From contig CAVWLO010000005.1 of the NCBI GenBank assembly GCA_963755985.1, positions 1 to 64,000 of the forward strand: a stretch of 64,000 nt of DNA, in the 5' to 3' direction. Position numbers and translations under genes: made by a program. Below the pieces are notes generated by a model. That model searched no databases. It saw only the letters and a list, made by a program, of their open reading frames with translations, and was not told the DNA's origin. Each line of letters starts with the position of its first letter. The stretch's first letter is position 1. Shown piece by piece: positions 62,709 to 64,000 of this stretch. This DNA comes from DASXMT01 sp963755985 (GTDB lineage Bacteria > Actinomycetota > Acidimicrobiia > Acidimicrobiales > RAAP-2).

Positions 62709-63884
62709 TTACCCCTGGTGCCGGGAGATGAGGCCACGGGCGATGACCAGGCGCTGGATCTCGTTGGTGCCCTCGCCGATGACCATGAGCGGAGCGTCAC
62801 GGTAGTAGCGTTCGATGGGCAGCTCCGTGGTGTAGCCGACCCCTCCGTGGATGCGCATCGACTCGGTGGCCAGCTCCAGAGCGGTCTCGCTGGCGAAGAG
62901 CTTGGCCATGCCCGCCTCCACGTCGCAGCGCTGGCCGGCCGCCTTGAGCTCAGCCGCGTTTCTGGTCAATAGCCGTGCCGCCTCCAGCTGAGTGGCCATG
63001 TCGGCCAGCTTGAGCTGGATGGCCTGGTGCTGGGCGATGGGCTTGCCGAACGTCTGGCGTTGCTGGGCGTAGCTGAGCGCGGCATCGAAGGCGGCCCGGG
63101 CGAGGCCCACGGCCCGAGCGGCGATGTTGATGCGCCCCACCTCCAGCACCCCCAGGATCTGGGGAAGGCCCCGCCCCGCCTCGCCGATGAGGTTGGCCGC
63201 CGGGATCCGGTGGTCCGAGTACGCCATCTCGACAGTCTCGACGCCCTTGTAGCCGAGCTTGCTCACGCTCTTGCTGACCGAGATGCCCTCGAAGCTGGCC
63301 CCCGGCTCTTTCTCGACCATGAAGGCGGAGATGCCCTCCTCGGTGCGAGCGGCCAGGGCGACGAGACCGGCGCGCTGGCCGTTGGTGACCCACGCCTTGG
63401 TGCCGTTGACGACGTACTCGTCCCCGTCCCGCCTGGCCCGGCAGGATATGTTCCGGGTGTCGCTCCCGGCATCGGGTTCGGAGAGTGAGAGGGCGCCACG
63501 GCGCTCGCCCGAGGCCAATGCCGGGAGCCATCGATCCTTCTGCGCGTCGCTTCCATGGGCCATGATCAAGATGGCCGCCATGGTGTGGGTGTTGATGACG
63601 CCGGTCAGGCTCATCCACCCGTAGGCCAGTTCCTCGATGACGCCGATGTACGTCAACAGGTCGAGGCCGAGCCCGCCATAGGCTTCGGGGATGGTCACAC
63701 CGAACAGCCCGAGCTCGCCCATCTGGTCGACGATCTCGGTGGGGAAGCGGTCTTCGTGTTCCATGTCCGAGGCGACGGGAATGACCTCGTTGGCCACGAA
63801 CCGCCGGACGTTCTCGATGATGGCGGCGCGCACGTCGTCGTCGGTGCGGTGTGGCACCGTCGCGCTGGGGTTCGGCTCGGACAT
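62709..63884 (-). CDS. Acyl-CoA dehydrogenase
   Basis: 391 residues, canonical short/medium-chain type. IPEAYGGLGLDLLTYIGVIE, LSEPDAGSDTRNISCRARRD, TKAWVTNGQRAGLVAL, YAQQRQTFGKPIAQHQAIQ and IHGGVGYTTELPIERYYRDA are present. The catalytic Glu is in VIGEGTNEIQRLVIAR. It desaturates an acyl-CoA at alpha-beta with FAD and passes electrons to ETF. The ATG at 63884 begins the similarity. Convergent with the CoA-transferase unit. Confidence 0.94.
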   Translation of the reverse strand: MSEPNPSATVPHRTDDDVRAAIIENVRRFVANEVIPVASDMEHEDRFPTEIVDQMGELGLFGVTIPEAYGGLGLDLLTYIGVIEELAYGWMSLTGVINTHTMAAILIMAHGSDAQKDRWLPALASGERRGALSLSEPDAGSDTRNISCRARRDGDEYVVNGTKAWVTNGQRAGLVALAARTEEGISAFMVEKEPGASFEGISVSKSVSKLGYKGVETVEMAYSDHRIPAANLIGEAGRGLPQILGVLEVGRINIAARAVGLARAAFDAALSYAQQRQTFGKPIAQHQAIQLKLADMATQLEAARLLTRNAAELKAAGQRCDVEAGMAKLFASETALELATESMRIHGGVGYTTELPIERYYRDAPLMVIGEGTNEIQRLVIARGLISRHQG

Positions 63885-63947
63885 CGGCGAGAAGGTTACA
63901 TCCTCCGTAAGTTGACGTCGATCTCACCAACGAGAAGACTGTTTCCA

Positions 63948-64000
63948 ATGGCCGCGGCTCTGATGCACCACGCCCTCGAGCAGGCGGCGGCACGCTACGG
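63948..64000 (+). CDS. Start of a probable acyl-CoA ligase, cut by the window edge
   Basis: The last 53 bases encode MAAALMHHALEQAAARYG. HALEQAAARYG followed by a pocket-less edge resembles the opening of AMP-forming acyl-CoA ligases in this neighbourhood (for example MLATAAERFG at 59849). Too short to be sure. The ATG at 63963 (MHHALEQ) could also be the start. Divergent from the acyl-CoA dehydrogenase. Confidence 0.45.
   Translation, partial: MAAALMHHALEQAAARY

Noticed and set aside
1..64000. CRISPR arrays, tRNA/rRNA genes, prophage or restriction/defence genes
   Set aside because: No regularly spaced repeats, no tRNA-like cloverleaf or rRNA sequence, and no recognisable defence or phage proteins were seen.

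Overview
The window is GC-rich DNA from an actinobacterium. F420-type luciferase-like oxidoreductases, an NDMA-type alcohol dehydrogenase, many FadD/FadE/crotonase paralogues, GTG and TTG starts and frequent 4-bp ATGA/GTGA gene overlaps all fit this. Acidimicrobiia is my best guess for the class, but that is inference. No rRNA, tRNA, CRISPR array or phage structural gene was seen.

Region 1 (1-17 kb) opens with a complete IS256-type insertion sequence and a KimA/YdaO-like APC permease. A protein-homeostasis island follows: UBP-type zinc finger, a cNMP-binding/thioredoxin-reductase-like fusion (frame-damaged), Hsp20, then the tight operon dnaK-grpE-dnaJ-cbpM-like-clpB-thioredoxin. After it come a LuxR-type regulator and a two-gene unit of a zinc-ribbon protein and a DUF1931 histone-fold protein.

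Region 2 (17-29 kb) is a worn stretch. It holds a fragment of an F420-dependent NADP reductase-like gene, an out-of-frame junction between a luciferase-like monooxygenase N-terminus and an acyl-CoA synthetase C-terminus, a frameshifted luciferase-like gene, a frameshifted amidohydrolase, a DUF35 OB-fold remnant and a twice-frameshifted carboxyltransferase. Intact genes lie between them: phosphotransferase, cupin, SDR, zinc alcohol dehydrogenase, acyl-CoA synthetase, two crotonases.

Region 3 (30-43 kb) is acyl-CoA catabolism: P450, acyl-CoA synthetases, amidohydrolases, acyl-CoA dehydrogenase, crotonases and a hotdog thioesterase, with a GntR/FadR-type regulator inside and a TetR regulator at the end.

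Region 4 (43-48.6 kb) is a same-strand group of SDR, PanC-like ligase, DapB-like dehydrogenase and aldehyde dehydrogenase. The PanC-like protein keeps the ATP-site motifs of pantothenate synthetase but has lost the pantoate-pocket motifs. This is the best candidate in the window for undescribed chemistry.

Region 5 (48.6-64 kb) has a DUF427/TesB-like fusion, an IclR-controlled operon (D-aminoacylase-like amidohydrolase and BKACE enzyme) with a perfect 10-bp-arm palindrome in the divergent promoter, an NDMA-type alcohol dehydrogenase with a second D-aminoacylase-like enzyme, an MFS pseudogene, an amidohydrolase, a FadD3-like ligase with a CaiB-type CoA transferase, an acyl-CoA dehydrogenase and the start of another probable acyl-CoA ligase.

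About ten genes carry frame changes, deletions or a nonsense codon. Some look like single-base homopolymer errors and some are clearly real deletions.
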